A stretch of 64,000 nucleotides of DNA, taken from contig NZ_CP107006.1 of the NCBI RefSeq assembly GCF_022867795.2, positions 2,294,001 through 2,358,000 of the forward strand, read 5' to 3'. The notes below the pieces were generated by a model. The model ran no database searches. It saw nothing but the letters and a program-made list of their open reading frames with translations, and was not told the origin of the DNA. Positions 1 to 8,131 of the stretch are shown piece by piece (within the stretch, counting starts at the first letter, position 1; every line of letters begins with the position of its first letter). A program made the position numbers and the translations under genes. This DNA comes from Chitinophaga horti (lineage in GTDB: Bacteria > Bacteroidota > Bacteroidia > Chitinophagales > Chitinophagaceae).

Positions 1-185
1 AGCCAGGTATGTACGGAGTTCTGGACGACTTCCACAGGAAATAGCTGCGGCATTCGGTTTTGGTTTAAGCATGAAAATAGCGCCGGTGGTTAGCCGGAAC
101 GGTTGATACAATAACAATTTTCAAATGCTTAGACGGTAGGATAGGCTATACGCAATATACAATTAAAATTGAAATCTGCAAGTGC

Positions 186-193
186 TACCTTTG
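186..193 (+). promoter_or_regulatory. candidate -7 promoter element (TAnnTTTG) of the secreted glycosidase
   Basis: TACCTTTG matches the Bacteroidota -7 consensus TAnnTTTG and ends 5 nt before the ATG at 199, so the mRNA would be nearly leaderless. No good -33 TTTG lies at the usual 19-21 nt; the nearest TTG (169-171) is only 14 nt upstream. The placement is seen in the sequence; promoter function is inferred. Confidence 0.4.
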
Positions 194-198
194 GGTAG

Positions 199-2163
199 AT
201 GAAATGTGTGTTCCCCCTCTTACAGCTCCTGTTCATGGCGATGCCCGCATCTGGCCAGCAGAAAGAAGTTCCGCTCGATATTGCACGCTTTTACCAGGTG
301 GTAAGCTCCACTAAAAACCTGGAGGCGATGGTCGATGGCGACGTGAAAACTTGGCCGGAACCGCAGTATCACCTGCTCACCTACCCGGCCGAAATCCGGT
401 ACACGTTTCCGCCAGGTATGGACGTGCGCATTTCGTCGCTGCGTTTTTACGATGGCATGGGTACTGCGGAAGGCAAGCCGTTTAAAGTCTACGCTATCGC
501 ACCCGGCAGCTGGAAAAAGCAGTTGATCGCCACCTTTACCGGCGATGCATATAACGAATGGGTAACCGTGCAACTGAAGGCGCCGGTGCGCGCGCAATAC
601 CTCGTGATACAAAAAGGCATCCTGTTCCCCACGGAATTTAAGATTTATGGCGATTATACGCCCGTAAAAGAGGCGTTAGCGGATAAGCCGGGCAAACACC
701 CCTTCCGGGATTTCACAGGCGTAAATGGCTTTGAATGGAACATTCTGAAGGACCCCGCGAATGAAAGTACATTCGGGGAGATCGACGTGTCAAAGTTCAA
801 CCTGTTAAAGCCACTGTCTGCCATCCGCCATTACATGGATTGGGAAAAGATCGAACATACACCGGGTAAGTATACGTTCAGCCCGACGCGCTCGGGTGCG
901 TGGGATTACGACCGGATGTACCAGGCGCTGAAGGCTGACAATATCGAAGTGCTGGCCTGCTTTAAAACGATTCCTTCATTCATCATCAATACGTATCCCG
1001 AAAATGACCGGGACTATGGCAATGTACCGGCGCGTTACGGCGCAGATCTTACCCGCCCGGACACTTATGTGGAACAAGCCCGCGCCATCTTTCAGTATGC
1101 AGCACGATACGGGTCCAATCCGAATGTCGGTCCGAACCTGGTGAAGGTCGATTTCGCTCCGCAATTTGGTCCGGGTACCCGTGCGAATGAGCGAAAAATA
1201 GGTCTTGGGCTGATCCGCTACATCGAATGCGATAACGAGCGTGACAAGTGGTGGGCGGGACGTAAGGCTTACCAGACAGGCCGTGAATATGCAGCTAACC
1301 TCTCTGCTTTTTACGACGGCGACCAGGGACGGCTGGGCCCAGGCACAGGCGTAAAGGCGGCCGACTCTGCGATACAGGTTGTGATCGGCGGCATTGCCGC
1401 AGCGGAGCCGGATTATATCCGCGCCATTATCGATTGGTGCCAGGAATTTCGGGGCGGCGATCTGTGTTTTGATGTGATCAACTATCATCAGTATGCGAAC
1501 GATGCCGGCTCCGTACAATATGGTCAATCAACAAGAGGTATGGCGCCGGAAACGGCACGTTTGGGCGCTATTGCAGATAAGTTCACCGATCTCTCCCTTC
1601 GCTACGCCGGCGGTCGCGAAGTATGGGTAACTGAAACGGGGTACGATCTTAACCAGGCGTCGCCGCACCATGTGCCGGCTGTTGGCGGACGAAGCATCAT
1701 GCAAACGCAGGCAGACTGGATATTACGCACGGCTTTGCTGTATGCGCGCAAAGGCATCGATCGCTTGTTCTTTTACCAGCTTTTTGATGATAATCCCGGA
1801 CAGGAGTGCCAGTTCTGTACCACCGGCCTGGCGGACGAAGCGAACCGTAAGCGTCGCCCGGCGCTGGATTTTCTTATGCAGGCGAACCAGTTGATCGGCG
1901 ACATGGTATTTACATCTTCTTTAAGTGCTGATCCGGTGGTAGATGTATATACCAAAAATGCAAGTAAGGTGTACGTGCTGTATTCACCCACCGAAAGCGG
2001 CCGCAAGATCAGCTATGCTTTATCGGTACCCGCAGAAACCACCCAGGTGAAACTTTTTCGGCTGGCAGAGGGAAAAGATGCGCCCGAAATGGAGCTATTG
2101 GCGGTGCAGAAGGGAAAAATAAACCTGGTGCTTACCGAAACGCCCATCTTTATCACGTTTTAA
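199..2163 (+). CDS. secreted glycoside hydrolase-like protein with N-terminal discoidin-like domain
   Basis: A 654-residue protein with a short signal peptide ending near SGQQ (about residue 20). Residues 25-155 look like a discoidin/F5-8 type C carbohydrate-binding domain. The rest resembles a clan-A (beta/alpha)8 glycosidase: an Asn-Glu pair in YIECDNERD (E347) and VTETGYD (E479) are in the right order and spacing for acid/base and nucleophile. The specific GH family is not recognised. It would act in the periplasm or at the cell surface on a polysaccharide. It stands alone, with a cold-shock gene downstream; the SusC/SusD pair at 3.4-7.6 kb is on the same strand but is separated by a convergent regulator gene. 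Secretion is well supported, enzyme class moderately, substrate unknown. Confidence 0.75.
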   Translation: MKCVFPLLQLLFMAMPASGQQKEVPLDIARFYQVVSSTKNLEAMVDGDVKTWPEPQYHLLTYPAEIRYTFPPGMDVRISSLRFYDGMGTAEGKPFKVYAIAPGSWKKQLIATFTGDAYNEWVTVQLKAPVRAQYLVIQKGILFPTEFKIYGDYTPVKEALADKPGKHPFRDFTGVNGFEWNILKDPANESTFGEIDVSKFNLLKPLSAIRHYMDWEKIEHTPGKYTFSPTRSGAWDYDRMYQALKADNIEVLACFKTIPSFIINTYPENDRDYGNVPARYGADLTRPDTYVEQARAIFQYAARYGSNPNVGPNLVKVDFAPQFGPGTRANERKIGLGLIRYIECDNERDKWWAGRKAYQTGREYAANLSAFYDGDQGRLGPGTGVKAADSAIQVVIGGIAAAEPDYIRAIIDWCQEFRGGDLCFDVINYHQYANDAGSVQYGQSTRGMAPETARLGAIADKFTDLSLRYAGGREVWVTETGYDLNQASPHHVPAVGGRSIMQTQADWILRTALLYARKGIDRLFFYQLFDDNPGQECQFCTTGLADEANRKRRPALDFLMQANQLIGDMVFTSSLSADPVVDVYTKNASKVYVLYSPTESGRKISYALSVPAETTQVKLFRLAEGKDAPEMELLAVQKGKINLVLTETPIFITF

Positions 2164-2195
2164 TTTGGTAAGAAGAAGAATTATACCTACATTCG
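2164..2195 (+). promoter_or_regulatory. promoter of the cold-shock gene
   Basis: TTTG at 2164-2167, a 20-nt spacer, then TACATTCG at 2188-2195 (7 of 8 matches to TAnnTTTG). This gives a start near 2200 and a 5' UTR of about 20 nt before the ATG at 2222. The -33 box overlaps the stop codon region of the upstream glycosidase. Confidence 0.5.
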
Positions 2196-2221
2196 CTGGC
2201 ATAATTTTATAAATTTTAGAA

Positions 2222-2425
2222 ATGAGTAACAAAATCACAGGAACTGTAAAGTTCTTCAACGAGACAAAAGGCTTTGGCTTCATCAAACATGAAGATTCTA
2301 ATAAAGAGACTTTTGTGCATGTAACAGGCCTCGTTCACGAAATCCAGGCAGACGACCGCGTAGAGTTCGAAGTGCAGGAAGGAAGGAAAGGCGAGAACGC
2401 TGTTAACGTAAGGCGCATTGATTAA
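2222..2425 (+). CDS. cold-shock domain protein (CspA family)
   Basis: A 67-residue single cold-shock domain of the usual CspA length. RNP1 is seen as KGFGFI (about residues 17-22) and RNP2 as FVHV (about 31-34), the aromatic patches that bind single-stranded RNA or DNA. It begins GTVKFFNETKGFGFI, as the family does. It probably acts as an RNA chaperone in the cytoplasm. It has its own promoter just upstream and a strong hairpin terminator at 2449-2488, so it is monocistronic. Whether it is cold-induced cannot be told from sequence. Confidence 0.95.
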   Translation: MSNKITGTVKFFNETKGFGFIKHEDSNKETFVHVTGLVHEIQADDRVEFEVQEGRKGENAVNVRRID

Positions 2426-2448
2426 GTTTTGCTTTTTCATACCTTTTT

Positions 2449-2488
2449 AAAGAAGGCCGGTTCGAAAGACCGGCCTTCTTTCTTTTTT
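2449..2488 (+). terminator. intrinsic terminator between cspA-like gene and response regulator
   Basis: A perfect 13-bp stem (AAAGAAGGCCGGT at 2449-2461 with ACCGGCCTTCTTT at 2469-2481) and a 7-nt loop, followed by CTTTTTT. It sits between two convergent genes and overlaps the stop codon of the regulator, so it may serve both strands. Confidence 0.9.
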
Positions 2489-3128
2489 ACTTGATGAGCC
2501 CGCGCTTTAACGCTTCTTTCACAAGTCCCGCTGTATTTTTCACACCCAGTTTTTGCACGATATTAAAACGGTGCGCCTCCACCGTTCGCAAACTGATATA
2601 TAACTCCTCCGCTATTTCGTGATTATTATATTCCGCCGCAATTAATCTCAATACATCTTTCTCCCGGTTCGTTAACGGAATTTCGTACCTGCTTGTCCGT
2701 TGTCCGGTGATGGCTTCGTGTAACAGTTTCTGTTGTATCTGTTCATCAAGAAATTGTTTGCCATCCATGATCTTGTAAATCGCTTCTAAAATAGTTTGAT
2801 GGCTGGTGTTTTTCAGTACGTAACCCGACGCCCCGTTACGAATAATTTGTCGTACGTAATGTGCATCATCCAGGCTGGTTAGTACCATCACTTTTACCTG
2901 CGGATATTGCTTAATGATCGTGCGGCATAACTCTATGCCGGATACATCCTGTAATTGTATATCCATCAATACCAAATCGGGTTGTGTTGTCTTAAGCGCC
3001 TCGGAAAGCGCTATGCCACTGGTTCCTGCAAAACCTATCTCAATGCCCGGCACATCGCCAAGGCGTGAAAGCAGTCCGTCAATAACAATGGGGTGATCAT
3101 CTGCTAAAAATATTTTAACCGGCATCAT
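2487..3128 (-). CDS. NarL/FixJ-type response regulator
   Basis: A 213-residue two-domain regulator. The receiver domain starts VKIFLADDHP with the acidic pair at 10-11 and the phospho-acceptor D56 in LVLMDIQL. A LuxR-type helix-turn-helix occupies about 145-213 (LTNREKDVLRLIAAEYNNHEIA). An upstream start at 3209 would add 27 residues unlike any receiver domain, so the Met-Met at 3128/3125 is preferred. No histidine kinase is adjacent, so it is an orphan here. It probably acts as a DNA-binding transcriptional activator after phosphorylation by an unlinked kinase; targets are unknown. Confidence 0.92.
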   Translation of the reverse strand: MMPVKIFLADDHPIVIDGLLSRLGDVPGIEIGFAGTSGIALSEALKTTQPDLVLMDIQLQDVSGIELCRTIIKQYPQVKVMVLTSLDDAHYVRQIIRNGASGYVLKNTSHQTILEAIYKIMDGKQFLDEQIQQKLLHEAITGQRTSRYEIPLTNREKDVLRLIAAEYNNHEIAEELYISLRTVEAHRFNIVQKLGVKNTAGLVKEALKRGLIK

Positions 3129-3259
3129 AAGCTCACTTTGTGGTTTCCTTTTAGTGTGGGGTAGTGCAATAATAGCAGATGCAGCAATGATTCTAATACG
3201 TGTAAACACTTAGGTCTAAAAATAGGTGATCCACTCAATATACCTCAACGCACACAGCA

Positions 3260-3267
3260 TAGCTTTG
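3260..3267 (+). promoter_or_regulatory. candidate -7 element upstream of the SusC gene
   Basis: TAGCTTTG matches TAnnTTTG and would give a leader of about 95 nt before the SusC start at 3369. No convincing -33 box is seen at the right distance. Confidence 0.3.
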
Positions 3268-3368
3268 CATTTGGAACCATGAATGAATAGCAGAACAGTC
3301 ATGCCCGTACATGAGAAAAGTTGAGCCCTTTATCTGAAATGTAGCATTCGCTATTTAAATCACCTTAA

Positions 3369-6289
3369 ATGACAACCAAAATGAGAAAACTACTGCCTGG
3401 AGTGCTTGCGTTGCTGTGTTTAACGCTCTCATTCGCACTGCACGCCCAGCAAAAAAAGGTCACAGGGACCGTGACCGACCGCAATGGCGTTGTACTGCCT
3501 GGTGCTACTGTTACCGTTAACAAAGGCAAACAGGGCACAGTAACCAACGCTGAAGGTAAATTTGAAATTGTTGCCCCGGAAGATGGTACGGTTACCATCA
3601 ACTTCACCGGTTATAAAACGCAAACTGTAAAGGTGAGCGCATCCGGCGAAGTGAACGTATCCCTGCAGGAAGACATTGCCAAACTGGATGAAGTAATTGT
3701 AACAGGCCTGGCTACTTCGGTAAAAAGAAGGAATGCCGCCAACGCAGTAGCCACGGTGTCCGCTAAAGAGCTTTCAGGCACCGCACCTGCGCAAACATTC
3801 GACGCAGCGTTGAACGGTAAAATCACCGGCGCCAACATCGTTGCCAACTCCGGCGCTCCCGGTGGCGGCATCGCGATTAAACTGCGCGGTGTAACCACGT
3901 TTTATGGAAACACCGATCCGCTGTTCGTAGTCGACGGTATCATCGTAAACAACCGTGCCGTATCGGGCGGTCTGAATGCCATTACGGGTGCAGCATCGGG
4001 AGGGTCTACATCCTCGCAGGACAATGCCGCAGGCAGGATTGCAGACATCAACCCGGCTGATATTGAGAACATCGAGATCCTGAAAGGCGCTTCCGCTTCC
4101 GCGATCTATGGTTCACAGGCTGCCGCAGGTGTGGTGATCATTACAACTAAAAAAGGCCGCGCAGGTAAAACGCGTGTTAGCCTCAACCAGGACCTTGGGG
4201 TAATATCCGTACGCAAACTGCTTGGCCAACGTAAACTTACCGAACAGCGGGTAGAAGATTCCGGCTGGGATGTGGAGGATTACAAAGCTGCCGTAGCTGC
4301 TGGTAAACTTTTCGATTACGAAAAAGAAATGTACGGCAATGATGGTTTTGCCCGTAACACCAACCTGAGTTTAAGTGGCGGTAGCGATAAAACAACTTAC
4401 CTGCTCAGTGCTGGTACTAAAGACGAAGAAGGCATCATTAAAGGCACTGGTTATGCCAATAACAGCGTGCGTGTCAACATCGATCATCGCATCTCGGATA
4501 AAATAAAAATTGGTGTTACTTCTACCTACCTCCGCTCCTCCTCCGACCGTGGTCTGACGAACAACGACAACCGTGGCGCAACGTTCGGCGTGGCGCTATC
4601 CTCTACCCCATCATTTGCACAACTGCATCCTGATGCGGGCGGTGTATACCCGGAAAACCCATTCGCCGCTTCCAACCCGCTGGAAACCCGCGATAAGATG
4701 AAAAACAATGAACTGGTGAACCGCTTTATTGGTGGTATTAACCTGGAGGCAAACCTGCAACAGTCAGCCCGCTCTACCACCCGCTTCATTGGCCGTGCAG
4801 GTGTCGATTATTATAACCTGAAAAGTGCGCTCCTGTTCCCTTCGTCGCTGCAGTTCCAGGCGATTACGCAGGGGCAGAACGTACAGGGTAATGCCAATAA
4901 CATGTTTACCAACTGGTCTGCTTTCCTGGTAAACACCATTAATACTAAAAACAATCTTTCGTTCACCAGCACCGTAGGTCTAACGCACGAAACCGGCAGC
5001 TTCGACCGATTCTGAATGTGGCTTCGCAGCTGATCGGCGAACAAACCAGCTTAGACCAGGCGGGCGCGATCGATGTTACGCAAAGCCGTACCAGCTTCCG
5101 CAACGACGGGGTATTCGTTCAGGAAGAGGTCGCGATCAAAGAGTTCCTGAACTTTACTGCGGGTGTACGTTTCGACAAATCGACCAACAACGGTGACCAT
5201 GAACAATACTACCTGTTCCCCAAAGCGAACCTGGCGTGGAACATCACGAAAACAGGCGACTGGAGCAGCAACATTCTCAGCGACCTGAAAGTTCGTCTGG
5301 CTTATGGCGAGGGCAACGGTCTGCCCACTTTCGGCAGCCGCTTTACCACGCTCACGGGCAGCAACATCGGCGGCAAACCTGGTTCTGCGATCAACTACGT
5401 GTTGGGCAACAACCAGATCGAACCAGAGCGCCAAACAGAGCTGGAAGGCGGTGTGGACGTGAGCTTCCTCGACGGCCGCATCTCGCTTGAAGCCACTTAT
5501 TACAATAAGGTGATCCGCAATATGCTGTTACAAGCCGAACCTCCCGGTTCTACTGGTTTTTCTGTAGAGTGGGTTAACGGCGGTAAACTGCAAAACCGTG
5601 GGTTGGAGTTAGGCTTACGCACCATCCCGGTGAATACCAGGAATGTGCGCTGGGGTTCCAACGTAAACTTCTGGTTTAACCGCTCCAAAGTAAAAGAACT
5701 GAACGTACCTGCGTTTGACCCAGGCGGCTCCTTTGGTTCTTCTTATGGCACTTTCTTTATCGAAGAAGGACAGGCGGCTACGCAAATTATTGCGGTGGTA
5801 GACGAAGACGGCACCACTGCTAAAGTAGGTGATGCGGAGCCTGACTTCCAGGCGAACTGGTTCAACGAACTCACGTTGTTCAAAAACCTGAGCGTGCGTT
5901 TCCTTTTCCATTGGAAAAAAGGCGGCAGCAACGTAAACCTTACGCAACTGCTGTATGACCTCGGCGGTACCAGTGCTGACTATGACGTAAAAGCAACAGA
6001 AGATGAAACCCTTGGCCAATACCGTCCCCACACTTTTGCGGCGTACGTACAGGACGTTACGTACCTGCGTTTACGTGAGCTGGGCATCTTTTACCGCCTG
6101 CCGGTAAAGATGAAGTTTGTGGAAGGTATTACGCTGGGCGCTTCTGCCAATAACTATTTCACTTGGACCAAGTACAAAGGGTATGATCCGGAAGTTTCCA
6201 ACTTCGGTACCGGTTTTTCTACCGGTGTAGACGTAACCCCTTACCCGGCTACTAAACGCCTGCAGTTCCATCTTGCTTTTAACTTCTAA
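3369..6289 (+). pseudogene. SusC/RagA-type TonB-linked outer-membrane receptor, frameshifted
   Basis: Read as one gene this gives about 973 residues, the usual SusC length. Signal peptide 1-26; a CarboxypepD_reg-like beta-sandwich about 28-105 (GTVTDRNGVVLPGATV); a plug domain with LDEVIVTG and LFVVDGIIV; then a TonB-dependent beta-barrel to LAFNF at the C-terminus. The frame breaks at 5007-5015: the first part ends at TGA 5013-5015 after GSFDRF, and the homologous sequence resumes one frame back from 5009 as ILNVASQLIGE. One base appears to be missing near codon CGA/ATT. There is no other damage, so this is either a recent mutation or a base-call error. It is followed 10 nt later by the SusD gene; together they would import a glycan or other ligand across the outer membrane. 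Confidence 0.85.
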
Positions 6290-6299
6290 ACGCTGCAAC

Positions 6300-7607
6300 A
6301 TGAAGAAACTAATTACGATATCGATGATGAGTGCGGCCGCTTTTTTGTCGGCCTGTAATAAAAACGCGATCGATAACCCGAACGCGCCCACGATGGACCA
6401 GATCATCAGGAATCCAACTGTGTCTGAATTAAATAACCTGGTAACCGGTACGGAATCGGCCATGCGCCCGGACGTTGACCTGTATATCGAAACGGTAAGT
6501 GTGGTGGGCCGCGAGCTGTACCGCTTCTCCGGCTCCGAGTCAAGGTGGACGGGTGAAATTCTTGGTTTGAATGACCTGCCGCTTGACAACCAGTCGTTTT
6601 ATGTGAACCGTCCCTGGGTGTACCGCTACAGTGCGGTACGAAATGCAACGCTGCTGCTGGAAGGCACTAAAAACTCCACCTTCCTCACCACCGACGCGGC
6701 GCGCAACGGCTACTATGCTTTTGCAAAAACCATCGTGGCCTATCAGCTGTTGCTGAACCTGAACCTGACCTACGGAAACGGCATCCGTACAGATGTAAAG
6801 GATTATCGCAAACTCGGCCCCATCGTTACCAAGGATAAAGCTTTGGAAGATATCGCCACCCTGCTCGACGAAGCGAATACGCAACTGGCAGATGCCGAGT
6901 TCCTGTTTGAATTGTCTGGTGGCTTCGAGGGCCTTGACGATCCGGAAGGGTTCCGCAAATTCAACCGTGCATTGGCAGCCCGTGTTGCGGCTTACCGTGA
7001 AAGATGGGCAGATGTGCAGACGGCGCTTGCCGCTTCTTTCCTCGATTTGCAGAACGAACCGCAAAAAGGCGCTTACCACGTATATGCCGTGGCATCGGGC
7101 GACGTGCGTAATCCGCTGTACTATCCCAGGAACCAAAACGGTGAGATCCGGCTGGTGCATCCATCATACATTACTGATATTGCACCTGGCGACGATCGCA
7201 TCGGCAAGGCCTCACTTCGTACCAATGCTGTAACCAGCGGCGGTTTGACGGGTACCCACGACTTCTGGCTGTACCGCAGTGATGTAGATCCGGTGGCGAT
7301 TATCCGTAACGAAGAGCTGGTATTGCTGTATGCCGAAAGCAAAATTCAGCTGAACGAGCTCAACGAAGGCCGCGATGCGCTTAACACCGTACGCACCTGG
7401 CATAAGCTGGCAAATTACGGGGAGGCGATGACCAAAGATGCGCTGATCAATGAAATGCTCAAACAGCGCCGGTTCTCCTTATTCGGGGAAGGTCACCGCT
7501 GGATTGATATGAGAAGATATGGCCGCCTGCAGGAATTGCCGAAAGACCGTGCTAAAGACGACGTGTGGGAGCAAATGCCGCTGCCACTGTCTGAAGGGAA
7601 CAAGTAG
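6300..7607 (+). CDS. SusD/RagB-type outer-membrane nutrient-binding lipoprotein
   Basis: A 435-residue protein starting at ATG 6300 (MKKLITISMM). A lipoprotein signal peptide ends in LSAC, with Cys about residue 19. An upstream in-frame start at 6273 would put nine residues in front of the signal and overlap SusC, so it is rejected. The helical, TPR-like SusD fold is indicated by the C-terminal RRFSLFGEGHRWIDMRRYG, typical of the family. At 435 residues it is at the short end of the family. It pairs with the SusC receptor upstream as the surface lid that binds the ligand. No glycosidase or sigma/anti-sigma pair is in the same operon, so the substrate cannot be predicted. Confidence 0.93.
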   Translation: MKKLITISMMSAAAFLSACNKNAIDNPNAPTMDQIIRNPTVSELNNLVTGTESAMRPDVDLYIETVSVVGRELYRFSGSESRWTGEILGLNDLPLDNQSFYVNRPWVYRYSAVRNATLLLEGTKNSTFLTTDAARNGYYAFAKTIVAYQLLLNLNLTYGNGIRTDVKDYRKLGPIVTKDKALEDIATLLDEANTQLADAEFLFELSGGFEGLDDPEGFRKFNRALAARVAAYRERWADVQTALAASFLDLQNEPQKGAYHVYAVASGDVRNPLYYPRNQNGEIRLVHPSYITDIAPGDDRIGKASLRTNAVTSGGLTGTHDFWLYRSDVDPVAIIRNEELVLLYAESKIQLNELNEGRDALNTVRTWHKLANYGEAMTKDALINEMLKQRRFSLFGEGHRWIDMRRYGRLQELPKDRAKDDVWEQMPLPLSEGNK

Positions 7608-7633
7608 TTTTCCATCATCTATGCCATACAACA

Positions 7634-7669
7634 AGGGCCGGCGTGTAATGCGCCGGCCCTCTCTTTTAT
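7634..7669 (+). terminator. intrinsic terminator after the SusC/SusD operon
   Basis: A perfect 10-bp stem (AGGGCCGGCG at 7634-7643 with CGCCGGCCCT at 7651-7660), loop TGTAATG, then CTCTTTTAT. Confidence 0.88.
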
Positions 7670-7921
7670 AGAAATAAGTTTATGGTATATGTTAAATGTG
7701 ATTAAACTGACGCGAAGGTGGTGGAAGTAAAACAGCCGTTTTCATAACGTGGAAAATATATGAATAGGCTAAACGGCTTGTAATTCTATTAGCAAGATAC
7801 ATGTTTATTATTACTTAACCATCCTGCACTGTCGGTTTTTGTAAAAAAAGTTTACAATCGTTGATCCGGCCGCCCCTATTTAGCTATAAGTCCTTGTAAA
7901 TGAATCGCCAATTCCATTTCC
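7670..7921. other. intergenic region between convergent SusD and copper operons
   Basis: Apart from the terminator at its left edge this 250-bp stretch is AT-rich and holds no supportable ORF. The only structure noted is a short inverted repeat, TTGTAAA and TTTACAA around an A-rich spacer, at about 7839-7858. It lacks a terminal T-run in either orientation and is not assigned a role. Confidence 0.4.
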
Positions 7922-8131
7922 CTATAATTTCTCCGCCTTAAATCCCGCTTCCTGCACCGCTTTCTCTACTTCTTCCGCACTTGCCTTCTCCACGTCTACG
8001 GTCAGTGTTTTTTGCGCATCGGCCAGGTCTACCTGCCAGTGATCGTGTCCTACCAGTTTATCTAAGAACGGTGTAACGGTCGCTACGCAGCCGCCGCACT
8101 TGAGATTTGTTTTGAATTTCATACTGTTCAT
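7922..8131 (-). CDS. copZ: small heavy-metal-associated (HMA) copper chaperone
   Basis: A 69-residue single HMA domain. The metal-binding motif CGGC lies at residues 12-15, and the ferredoxin-like pattern ends in AEEVEKAVQEAGFKAEKL. Its ATG overlaps the TGA of the copper ATPase gene by the classic ATGA arrangement (8131-8128), indicating translational coupling. It probably carries Cu(I) to or from CopA in the cytoplasm. The name copZ rests on size, motif and linkage; the central Gly-Gly between the cysteines differs from the common MxCxxC of CopZ. Confidence 0.85.
   Translation of the reverse strand: MNSMKFKTNLKCGGCVATVTPFLDKLVGHDHWQVDLADAQKTLTVDVEKASAEEVEKAVQEAGFKAEKL

Noticed and set aside
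1-44. A possible gene end, read as GMYGVLDDFHRK then stop
   Set aside because: Only about 14 codons are visible and other frames are open as well; nothing supports one of them.
7839-7858. TTGTAAA/TTTACAA inverted repeat as a terminator or operator
   Set aside because: No T-run follows in either direction and no gene starts close by.
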